Below are positions 21,959 through 30,389 of a stretch of 31,319 bases of DNA, one piece after another (within the stretch, counting starts at the first letter, position 1; the number at the start of each line of letters is the position of its first letter). The position numbers and the translations under genes are program-made. The stretch is from Deltaproteobacteria bacterium. Its GTDB lineage: Bacteria > Myxococcota_A > UBA9042. The notes under the pieces are model-generated. The model was not told where the DNA came from. It saw only the letters and a program-made list of their open reading frames with translations, and made no database searches. Where the stretch lies: positions 1 through 31,319 of the forward strand of contig JACKFC010000045.1 of assembly GCA_020632665.1 (NCBI GenBank), in the 5' to 3' direction.

Positions 21959-24300
21959 GCACCGAGCCGACGCATCCCGAGCACATCGACCGTGACGGCG
22001 TCGCTGCGCGCCTTCGGGCCGGCCGCCGCGCCGGCACCGACGAGTCGAACTTCGATGCGATGGTGGCCGGGTGCTGGCGACCAGAGCACGTCGCGATCGG
22101 CAACCGAGGCCTCCTCGAGCAGGCGGCCATCGACCCGGATTTCGACGGGGAGCCCGGCCGGCTCGCTCGCGGCGCGGATCCGGATCGCCTGATCCGCGCC
22201 GGGCCGCTGGCTGTCGAGCCAGAAGCGGGCGCCCTGCGCCGGGCTCAAGAGACGAATCCGCGCGTCCGCCGGGCCCGCGTCAACCCACGGCTCAGCGGCG
22301 AGCGCGATACCGGCGCGTTCGGCCCAGGCACGCGCCTCGCCGCGCAACGCCGAACCGCCGTGGTCGTGCTTCGTGCACGGGCCACGTGTGGCCGCCTCGG
22401 CGAAGACCCACTCCTGCGCGCGATGTGGGCAAAGCGGACCGGGGCGGCCGCCCGAGGCCGGGCAAATGGTGACGCGCTGCAGCCCGTCGGCACGCGACGG
22501 CAACCGCAGCGGGCCCTCTTCGCTCAGGCGGTCCAGGACACCGCGCAGCAGCGGCCCCGCGGCGCTGGCGCCGGTCCAGCCCTCGGTCGCACGGCCGTCG
22601 AAATTGCCGACCCACACCGCGACGACGTAGCGCGCCGAGACCGCCACGGCGAGCGCGTCTCGGTTGCCCTTCGAGGTGCCGGTCTTGACCGCGACGGCAT
22701 GGCCGAGGTCGAGCCCGCCGCCATGGCCGAACGCGGGCGACCGCGCCAGCGGGTCGGCGAGCATATCGACGACGACGCTCGCGGCCCGCGGCGAGAACAA
22801 TCGCTGCGCTTGCGTCGTGCCCAGACCATGCTCCACGCCGTCGCCGTCGACCAAGCCGTCGACCAGGGACGGCACGACGGCCACACCGGCGTTGGCGAAG
22901 GCCGAATACGCCCCGGCGAGGTCGAGCAGCGCCACGTCGGCGTCGCCGAGCGCCAAGCCGAGGCCGTGGTGCTCCGCCGAGCGATGCAGGCCGCCGACGC
23001 CAGCGCGACGCAGGGCGTCCTGCAGCGCTCCCACGCCGATGCGGGAGAGGGCCCGCACGGCGGGCACGTTGAGCGAGTTCGAGAGGGCCAAGCGGGTGCG
23101 GACCGGTCCGTGGTAGCGGCGGGCGTAGTTGTCTGGTCGCCAGTCGCCGTGCGGCGTCTCGAAGTGCGCCTCGGTGTCCAGCCAGACCTCGGCGGCGTCG
23201 ATGCCCTGGTCCATACCGAGCGCGTAGATGAACGGCTTGAGCGTCGACCCCGGCGAGCGCCGGGCCAGCGCGCCGTTGTTGGCGCCGAGCGCCGCCGCGT
23301 CGCCATAGGCCTGCGAACCGATCATGGCGCGGATGGCACCCGAGCCGGCTTCGATCACCACGACCGAGGCGTTGTCCGCGCCGCGGCCGCGCAGGCGGGC
23401 CGTCTCGACCGCGACGATCGCCTGGAGATCCGCCTGCAAGCGCCGGTCGAGGCTGGTCCGAATCGCCGCGACGACGCCGTCAGCCTCCTGCTGCCGGAGC
23501 ATATCGAGCGCGTGCGGCGCCTCGAGCGGTGAAGGTGAGGCGCGGACCTCGACCGCTTCCTCGGCGGCCGCCCTGCGCTCTTCGGCGCTGAGGACGCCGC
23601 GCGCCTGTAGACGGTCGAGCAGACGATCGGCGAGGCGGACGGCGCGCGACGGATCGCGGCGCAGGTCGAGGACCGAGGGAGCACGTGGCAAGACCGCGAG
23701 CAGCGCGGCCTGGCGCCAGGTCAACGCGTCAGCGCTGCGGGCAAAGAGCGCGCGACTCGCCGACTCGGCGCCGCGCAACAGGCCGCCGTAGGGGGCGTGG
23801 CTCAAGTAGAGCGCGAGGATCGCGTCCTTGTCGTAGCGGGCCTCGAGCTGCAGCGCCCACGCCGTCTCCCGCCACTTCGCGCGCCAACCCCGCGGGCCCG
23901 GGGCGATCATCTTCGCGAGCTGCTGGGTCAGTGTCGACGCGCCGGAGACGACCCGCCGCGAGCGCAGGTTGCCGAGCGCGGCCCGACCGACCGCGACCGG
24001 GTCGACGCCACGATGCTGCCAGAAACGCTGATCTTCGGCCTCGACGGTCGCCGCGATCAGCCGAGGCGAGAAGGCCGCCAACGGGCGGGCGAGGCCGCGC
24101 TGATGGTGCGCCGCCGTGAGGGTCCCGAGCCGCTCACCGTTGCGGTCGAGCACCTCGATGGCCTGGTAGCGGGCGGCCAAGGCGGCTTCGGGATCGGGCG
24201 GCAGCGCCGGCACGGCCACGAAGAGCCCGCCGACCACCGCAGTCGCCAGCACGAAGCTGCCGAGCACGGCCCGCAGCAGCAAGCGGCGCCATGTCGCCAT
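21943..24300 (-). CDS. pbpC: Penicillin-binding protein 1C
   Basis: This 785-residue bifunctional peptidoglycan synthase is anchored by one N-terminal membrane segment (about 8-30). The GT51 glycosyltransferase domain shows EAEDQRFWQHRGVD (Glu89 catalytic) and GASTLTQQLAK. The transpeptidase has S352-T-L-K355, SNSLN and K539-T-G-T-S. Next come the PbpC-typical Cys-containing segment (VTICPASGGRPGPLCPHRAQEWVF to PCTKH) and a C-terminal Ig-like BiPBP_C domain (RIRLLSPAQGARFWLD onward). Its ATG overlaps the stop of the alpha-2-macroglobulin gene (ATGA, 24297-24300 region), so the pair is translationally coupled. All expected catalytic residues are present and the length is normal for PBP1C. Confidence 0.95.
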   Translation of the reverse strand: MATWRRLLLRAVLGSFVLATAVVGGLFVAVPALPPDPEAALAARYQAIEVLDRNGERLGTLTAAHHQRGLARPLAAFSPRLIAATVEAEDQRFWQHRGVDPVAVGRAALGNLRSRRVVSGASTLTQQLAKMIAPGPRGWRAKWRETAWALQLEARYDKDAILALYLSHAPYGGLLRGAESASRALFARSADALTWRQAALLAVLPRAPSVLDLRRDPSRAVRLADRLLDRLQARGVLSAEERRAAAEEAVEVRASPSPLEAPHALDMLRQQEADGVVAAIRTSLDRRLQADLQAIVAVETARLRGRGADNASVVVIEAGSGAIRAMIGSQAYGDAAALGANNGALARRSPGSTLKPFIYALGMDQGIDAAEVWLDTEAHFETPHGDWRPDNYARRYHGPVRTRLALSNSLNVPAVRALSRIGVGALQDALRRAGVGGLHRSAEHHGLGLALGDADVALLDLAGAYSAFANAGVAVVPSLVDGLVDGDGVEHGLGTTQAQRLFSPRAASVVVDMLADPLARSPAFGHGGGLDLGHAVAVKTGTSKGNRDALAVAVSARYVVAVWVGNFDGRATEGWTGASAAGPLLRGVLDRLSEEGPLRLPSRADGLQRVTICPASGGRPGPLCPHRAQEWVFAEAATRGPCTKHDHGGSALRGEARAWAERAGIALAAEPWVDAGPADARIRLLSPAQGARFWLDSQRPGADQAIRIRAASEPAGLPVEIRVDGRLLEEASVADRDVLWSPAPGHHRIEVRLVGAGAAAGPKARSDAVTVDVLGMRRLGAASLP

Positions 24301-27300
24301 CAGCGCACCTCGATGGCGCCGGCCGCGGCGCGACCGAAGACCTCCGGCGCGTACATGGCCTCGGCGCGGCTGCCGTCCCACCGCGCGCGCCCGCGGCTGC
24401 GGGCCCGAACGACGTAGTGGAAGACGCTCTTGCCCGCAGGCAAGCGGTCGGCGAAGAAGCGGACCTCCATCGGCGTCAACTCGCGGTGCGCCAAGGGCGG
24501 CGTCCACGCGTCGAGGTCATCGTCGGCCGGCGCGAGCTTGCGGCGGACGATCTCAGGCTGGCCCTGCAACTCGAAGTCGACCGCCTCCAAGGTCGCCGGT
24601 AGCGGATCGACGATGGCGACGTCGCGGCGCTCACGGCCCGACCAGACCTCGACCGTCACCACCGCCATCGCGCCACGGGTCATGGCGTCGGGATCGCTGC
24701 GCCCCTGCTCGTCGACGATGGTGCGGCGGACGACGAAGCCGGCGTTGCGGGCGGAAGCGGCCACCTCGGGCTGCACGTAGCGATAGCGCAGGCCCCAATA
24801 GAGCGGCCCCTGCCCTTGCCGTTCGATCGCGACGGGGGTGGGTGCTCCGGCCTGCAGCGCCCGCTGCGCGAGCTCGAAACGCTGGCCGACACCGCTGCGG
24901 CCAGAGAAATGCGCCGCGCCGAGCACCGCTTCTCCGACCCGGACCGTGACGTCGAGCTCCGGCGGGGTCTTCTCGACGACGGCGAGGACCGCGCCGATGC
25001 CGAGCAGCGACCATGCGTGCTCCTGGGTCGAGCCGAACTCTGCGCCGGTGTGGTCGTCCGCGACGCCGCGCAGCAGCCGATCGAGCAGCGGATGCTCGGG
25101 GCGCAGCCGGGCCATCGCGGCGAGGAGCATGCCGCGATCACGACGGGTCGAACTCCACCCGTCGCGCGGCGTCTCGGGCAGCCACGCCGCCGCGGCCTCG
25201 ATCCGCAAGGTAGCGAGGATCGCGTCGAGGAGCTTGCCGCCCTGCTCACGTCGCACCGAGCGTGAGCTCGCCGCCAGCGCCAAGATCAGCGCGAGCTTGC
25301 CGTCCCGACGCAGCGCGTCCGCGTCGGCAAGCGCGACGCCGAGATCCGCGTCTGCAGCACGGCCCAGGACGGCGAGCGCGAAGAGCATCTCTGCCCGCGA
25401 GACCGCGGAGTGGACGAAGCTCGTCGCCTTGCTGCCCGGTGCGCGGTGCTTGCGGTTCACTTCCGCCGTCAGGTAGTCGCCAGCCTCCGAGAGCATCTTG
25501 GCCGGGAGCTTTGCGCCGCGCTCCTGCGCCATCGCGAGCGCAACCGCTGCCCACGCCGTCGCTTGCGGCGATGCGTGGGACGCTCCGGGCCAGAGCCGCA
25601 TCGCGCCGCGGGGCCAGCCCTGCCGCAGCGCGTTCAGCCGCTCGACGGCAGCCTGCACCGCGGCCTGGACGCTGTCCGGGCTGCGGTCGGCGAAGAGTCC
25701 GTACTCCCGCTGCAGCCGCTGCACCTCGACCAATGCGACCAAGCGGGAAGCCGTCTGTTCGGCGCAGCCATAGGGGTAATCGACCAGCGGCTCGATCTCG
25801 CCGCGTAGGCCGACGACGCCGCTCGTCGCGACCTCCACCGTCAGCGAACCCGCGTCCGTGCTGCCGACAGGGCGCACCAGCGTCTGCCGCACCGGCTCTT
25901 CGGTGCGTCCGAAGACCACCGACGTCTCTGCCGGCCGTCGGTCGTGCACGCGCAGCGGCAGCTCGGCCGCGTCGCTGTCGCCGCCTGCCTCGGCGCGAAC
26001 GAGCAACGTGCAGGCGCCGACGCGCGAGGCGTCGAGCAAGAAGCGCGCCTCGGTGGCGGCGCCGGGCGCCAACTCGAAGGCATGCTTGGTCGCGCCGTTC
26101 AGGCCCAAGGGCGCCGGATCGTCGGTGCAGCGCAGGCTCGCCGTGGCGACGCCGCGCAAAGCCGGCGCGTCGGCCGCGCTGCGGATCGTGACGCTCGCCT
26201 CGACCTGATCGCCGACCTGGGCGTAGCGCGGCAAGCGCGGCTGCAACATCAGCGGCTTGGCGACGCGCAGCGCGTTCTGACCCGACCCGGCCGCCTCGTC
26301 ACCGGCGACGGCGATGGCCATGACGCGGAAGGCGGTGAGGTTGTCCGGCAGGCGGAAGCGGGCATGGGCGATGCCGTCACGGCTGGTGTGCAGCGCCGGC
26401 GCGTAGTGTGCGACGTCGCGGAAGTTGCCGCGCACCAACGCGCCGGATTCGTCACCTCCACCGCCCATATCGCCCTTCTCTTCTCCGACGCGACGCCGGA
26501 CCAGGACTCCGGCGAGCGCGTAGTCGCGGACGCCGTGTGCGTGGCGGGCCCACAGCGGGGCGAAGGGATCGGGGGTCTGGTAGCCGGTCAGCGCCAATAC
26601 GCCTTCGTCGACCACGAGCAGGGCCACCTCGGCGCGCTGCGGTACGCCGGCGGCGTCGACGACGCGCACGCGAACGTCGACCTCGTCGCCCGGTCCGGCC
26701 TTGGCGACCTCACCGAAACCGGAACCGGCGTCCACGGCCACCGCGAGGCGGGCGTCCGAAGCGTCCACCTCGAGCTCGATGGCGCCGGTGCGCAGGACCG
26801 GTGCGCCCTGATCGAGCCGCCCCGGCGCGCCCTTTCGCTGCCGACCGCGGAAGACGACGGCCGAGACGAAAAGGTTCGGCCGCGCGTCGGCGCCGATCGG
26901 GATCTCGAGCCGCGCCGTCGCGTCGGGCAGCGGCACGATGCGTTGGCGCAGGATGCCGCCGCGGTCCTCGGTGATCAGGGCCATCGCCCCCGGCAGCGGG
27001 TTCTTCAGCAGCACGACGGCCGTCTCGCCGGGCTTGTAGGACGCCTTGTCCGCGACGAGCAGGCTCTCTTCCCGTGCGTCCGGGTTCCACGACACTGCTT
27101 CCGGTCCGGAGACCCAAACCATGGTCCGGGCCCGCCGACTTCGACCGGCCGCGTCGCTCACCGTGGCCTCCACGATGAACGCGCCAGCCCGGTCCGGAGT
27201 CAGGGCGCAGCGACGCATCCGCGCGCCCGCTTCTTCCACCACGGTCGGCGTGCAACGCTCGACCTCGCGGTCCTCGACGGTCGTCTGCCATTCCCAGGTA

Positions 27301-30122
27301 CCGCCGACCTGCTCTGCGCGCACCGACTTCCAGGTCCGGTGCAGCAGCCGCAGGGCGAGTGGCGCGGCCGCGTCCTGCTTGCTGTCGAGTCCGACCGCGA
27401 CCGCATCGATCAGCAGCGGCGCGCCGGCCGCGGCGACGCGCGACGGCATGGCGATGCCCGCGGCCCGCTCGCTCGGTTGGAGCCAGGCGCGGGCATGCTC
27501 GGTCTGCGCTCGCCCGCTCGGATCGGTGACCGTCGCCTCGAAGAGGACGCTCTGCACACGCTGCGGGCTGCCGGCCGGAACGTCGACGCGGAGCGTGCCG
27601 TCGTCGCCGAGCTGTCCGGAACTCTCGAATTCGAACGCGGTCAACGGCGCGCGCGCCGGACCAGGATCCTCGATCTGGTCCGCGAATTCGAAGCGATCCC
27701 AGCCCGAGGGCCGCCACTCCGCCGCCTCACCGAGGGCGCGGAGCACGACCTGCGCGCCGCGCATGGGGCCACCCGAGAGCCACTCGCCGCGCACCTCGGC
27801 AGCCAGCGATTGACCAATCAGCAAGTGGTCGCCCGCCAGCGAGAGCCCGGCGCGGGTGCGGGCAGGCTCGTAGACCGCGACGCGGAAGGTCGCCAGCGCC
27901 CGGATCTCCTCGCCACGGTCGCGAAGCTCGGCCTCGGCGTGCCAGGTACCGTAACGAGGCTCGGCGGGCAGTTCGAGAGCTGCGTCGAAGGTGCCGAACG
28001 CGCTGATCCGCGTCTTCACCGTACGCACGACCTTGCCCTCGGGATCACGCAGGGTGACCGTCACCGGCACCTTGGCAGGTCGCGCGAGTCCTCCGGGCTC
28101 GACCCGACGGACGATGCCCTTGAGGTGCGCCGTCTCGCCGGCCGAAAAGAGGTCCTTCTCGAAGAAGGCGACCGACCGCGCGCGCTCCCGACCGCCCCAT
28201 CCGCCGCCCTCGTGGTGACGCCAACCGAGTTCGAGCATGGCGTGATCGTCGCCGTGGGTCGCGAGGACGCTCGGCGTGCCGCGCGCGTTGCCGTTGGGAT
28301 CGAGCGGCACCGTGACCAGGCCGCTGGCGTCGGTCTTGCCGACGAAGCGCCGAGCACCTGCGCCATCGCGAATCTCGACCTCGACACCCGGCACCGGGCG
28401 TCCGGTCGACCAACTGGTGACCCAGACCAGCGCGCCGCCGTCCCAGCTGCGGGCGTGGAGGTGCATATCGGTGATCTGCATCAACGAGAGCTCGCGCACC
28501 CGGCGTCCGCGCAAGTCGGCGGCACGGATCCACTCGATCGCGACGAGGGCGGGCCCGGCGAGGCCGAGCTCTCGACCGAGGTCGACGCGAAAGAGCTCGG
28601 CCTTGTTGCGGGTCTTCGGCGAGAGATGGAGCACGCGTGCCGAGGCGGAGAGGAAGGGCTTGTCCGGCTCGCCGGGGCCGAACGAGAAGACATTGGAGCG
28701 GGACTCGAGCTGGCGCCAACGGGCGACATCGACCACTTCGAGCCGCACGTCGGCGTCCTCGTTGCGCAGCGAGAACGCGACCTCCCAGGGCGCTTCGGCG
28801 CGTTCGAGGACGCTTCCTTCGGTCCGCAGGGTGGTGAAGCCCTCCAGCGGGCCTGTCGTCACGCTCTCGACCGTGCCCTCGGCCAGGGTTTGACCGTAGA
28901 CATCGCGCAGGCCCGGCAGCACGTGGACCTGATAGCGGGTGTCGGGGAGGAGCTTGCCGCCGAGGTGACAGGTGGTGCCCCAGCAACTGACCCGGAGCGC
29001 GCCGACGTCGGGTTCGATGCGGAAGAAGTCGCGCAACCCGTCGCGCTCTTCGCCATCGATGGAGGTGGTGAACGCGACTTCGAAGGGCAGCCAGGCCCCC
29101 GGATCGCAGCCATTGGCGCAGCGGACAGCCTCGATCGCCATCGGGCCGTGGGTCTGGAATTGCACGGCCTTTTCCTTCTCGGTGCCGCGATCTCCGAGCA
29201 GCGGCCGCAGCCCGGGGGTGACGCGGACGTCGACTTTGGCCTGGCCGGGGAGTGGCGCTGCGAATCGCACGATGGCCGCGCGCCCGGCGAGGTCGGCGGC
29301 GCGCTCCGGTAGGCTCACGCTGGCGTGGCGCGCGGCTTTGGTCAGCGCGTCTGCGTCGGCCGGGATCTCGATCTTCCACGGCGGCAGCTTCTCGCTCCCC
29401 TCGATGACCAAGTGTTTCTGCAGAGCTGGAAGGCCAATCGGAAGGGAAAAGACGAGGAGGATCCCGCTCGTTCGCGACACGACGCCGTAGCCGGGGTGGA
29501 TCGTCTCGACCTGCAGGTTCGCGGTGTGAAAGGCGATCTCCCGGCCTTGCGCGAGCATGGTCCCGTCGAGCGCCGCGACGCCGGACGCCATGCGCGCGAC
29601 GAAGCTCCGCGCCAGCGGCAGCGGCGCGTCGGGTGTGACGACCAACGTCTGTGGGTCGACCCAACGGGCGTGGAAGGGCGTGGCCGGCTCGAGGGTGAGC
29701 CACGGCACGTCGACGTCGTCGTCGACCTGGGTCAGCGGGACGATCGGGCGATCGAAGCCGATGGCGACGGGCGCGTCGCGCCGGACCAGCCCCTCCGGCA
29801 GGAAGAACGCGACACTCAGCGGCCCTGCGGGCCCCGCCACCGGCGTCCGCGTACTCGCGAATCCGGCTGGCATGGCCGAGCCGCCGCCTGCGGCAGTCGC
29901 GGCGGCGTCGCCCGCGCCGGCGTCTGCGGCCGACGCGCTCGCATTGCCCGCCGCTGCGGCGGCAGCGGTCTGCGTCGCGTGCGCAGCCATGCCGGCGCCG
30001 GGCTCACCTTCTGGAGTCGCCGTCGCCGATGCGTCCGCACCGTGTTCGGGCTCGCCTCCCTGCCCTTCGCAGCCGCAGACAACCAACGCGAGCAGAAGAC
30101 CAATCGCTCGTTTCATCCGCAT
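24300..30122 (-). CDS. yfhM: Bacterial alpha-2-macroglobulin lipoprotein with thioester
   Basis: The 1940-residue protein is lipid-anchored (VCGC, Cys18) with an Ala-rich low-complexity linker (about 25-85). It carries macroglobulin-like domains, including an MG2-type segment (KDLFSAGETAHLKGIVRR, near 665), an A2M domain (HTSRDGIAHARFRLPDNLTAFRVMAIAVAG, near 1240) and a thioester domain with YPYGCAEQTASRLV (Cys1453, Gln1456). Family members trap attacking proteases: cleavage of a bait region lets the thioester capture the protease. The pairing with pbpC is well known and is thought to protect the periplasm when the cell wall is being repaired. It is longer than the E. coli protein (about 1650). 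The ATG at 30122 is preceded by GGGGGGA. A second ATG two codons later (30116) is also possible. Confidence 0.94.
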   Translation of the reverse strand: MRMKRAIGLLLALVVCGCEGQGGEPEHGADASATATPEGEPGAGMAAHATQTAAAAAAGNASASAADAGAGDAAATAAGGGSAMPAGFASTRTPVAGPAGPLSVAFFLPEGLVRRDAPVAIGFDRPIVPLTQVDDDVDVPWLTLEPATPFHARWVDPQTLVVTPDAPLPLARSFVARMASGVAALDGTMLAQGREIAFHTANLQVETIHPGYGVVSRTSGILLVFSLPIGLPALQKHLVIEGSEKLPPWKIEIPADADALTKAARHASVSLPERAADLAGRAAIVRFAAPLPGQAKVDVRVTPGLRPLLGDRGTEKEKAVQFQTHGPMAIEAVRCANGCDPGAWLPFEVAFTTSIDGEERDGLRDFFRIEPDVGALRVSCWGTTCHLGGKLLPDTRYQVHVLPGLRDVYGQTLAEGTVESVTTGPLEGFTTLRTEGSVLERAEAPWEVAFSLRNEDADVRLEVVDVARWRQLESRSNVFSFGPGEPDKPFLSASARVLHLSPKTRNKAELFRVDLGRELGLAGPALVAIEWIRAADLRGRRVRELSLMQITDMHLHARSWDGGALVWVTSWSTGRPVPGVEVEIRDGAGARRFVGKTDASGLVTVPLDPNGNARGTPSVLATHGDDHAMLELGWRHHEGGGWGGRERARSVAFFEKDLFSAGETAHLKGIVRRVEPGGLARPAKVPVTVTLRDPEGKVVRTVKTRISAFGTFDAALELPAEPRYGTWHAEAELRDRGEEIRALATFRVAVYEPARTRAGLSLAGDHLLIGQSLAAEVRGEWLSGGPMRGAQVVLRALGEAAEWRPSGWDRFEFADQIEDPGPARAPLTAFEFESSGQLGDDGTLRVDVPAGSPQRVQSVLFEATVTDPSGRAQTEHARAWLQPSERAAGIAMPSRVAAAGAPLLIDAVAVGLDSKQDAAAPLALRLLHRTWKSVRAEQVGGTWEWQTTVEDREVERCTPTVVEEAGARMRRCALTPDRAGAFIVEATVSDAAGRSRRARTMVWVSGPEAVSWNPDAREESLLVADKASYKPGETAVVLLKNPLPGAMALITEDRGGILRQRIVPLPDATARLEIPIGADARPNLFVSAVVFRGRQRKGAPGRLDQGAPVLRTGAIELEVDASDARLAVAVDAGSGFGEVAKAGPGDEVDVRVRVVDAAGVPQRAEVALLVVDEGVLALTGYQTPDPFAPLWARHAHGVRDYALAGVLVRRRVGEEKGDMGGGGDESGALVRGNFRDVAHYAPALHTSRDGIAHARFRLPDNLTAFRVMAIAVAGDEAAGSGQNALRVAKPLMLQPRLPRYAQVGDQVEASVTIRSAADAPALRGVATASLRCTDDPAPLGLNGATKHAFELAPGAATEARFLLDASRVGACTLLVRAEAGGDSDAAELPLRVHDRRPAETSVVFGRTEEPVRQTLVRPVGSTDAGSLTVEVATSGVVGLRGEIEPLVDYPYGCAEQTASRLVALVEVQRLQREYGLFADRSPDSVQAAVQAAVERLNALRQGWPRGAMRLWPGASHASPQATAWAAVALAMAQERGAKLPAKMLSEAGDYLTAEVNRKHRAPGSKATSFVHSAVSRAEMLFALAVLGRAADADLGVALADADALRRDGKLALILALAASSRSVRREQGGKLLDAILATLRIEAAAAWLPETPRDGWSSTRRDRGMLLAAMARLRPEHPLLDRLLRGVADDHTGAEFGSTQEHAWSLLGIGAVLAVVEKTPPELDVTVRVGEAVLGAAHFSGRSGVGQRFELAQRALQAGAPTPVAIERQGQGPLYWGLRYRYVQPEVAASARNAGFVVRRTIVDEQGRSDPDAMTRGAMAVVTVEVWSGRERRDVAIVDPLPATLEAVDFELQGQPEIVRRKLAPADDDLDAWTPPLAHRELTPMEVRFFADRLPAGKSVFHYVVRARSRGRARWDGSRAEAMYAPEVFGRAAAGAIEVR

Positions 30123-30389
30123 CTTTCCCCCCAGAACCCGATGTCTCACATCGCTCCGATCCGTGGCGTTCGGTGGCTGCCGCGCCATCGCGCGCGTCCC
30201 CCTGCACTTCCTCCGACGACGCTGGCGGCGGCGGGGATCGGACGGCAAGCAACCAGACCTCCGTCCGACGCCGCATCTGACCGCGCCCGCGATGTCGCGA
30301 CAATCCCTTCTTGCACCGATTCGACGCCCTTGCGAGGCTGCAGTGCAGCGGTGCGCGACAGCTGCCGGCGAACGAGCAGGGACGGACGC
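30123..30389. promoter_or_regulatory. Divergent region between alpha-2-macroglobulin and M15 peptidase genes
   Basis: This is the longest gene-free stretch in the window. It holds an 8-bp inverted repeat, TCGGACGG/CCGTCCGA (30238-30245 and 30261-30268, 15-base spacer), and the 10-base palindrome TGTCGCGACA (30293-30302). Either could be an operator. No convincing promoter hexamers were identified on either strand. Confidence 0.4.

Noticed and set aside
25944..29312. Plus-strand open frame of 1122 codons antisense to the alpha-2-macroglobulin gene
   Set aside because: It arises from GC-rich codon bias. The translation is Arg/Gly/Asp-rich with no domain, while the minus strand encodes a clear macroglobulin with thioester.
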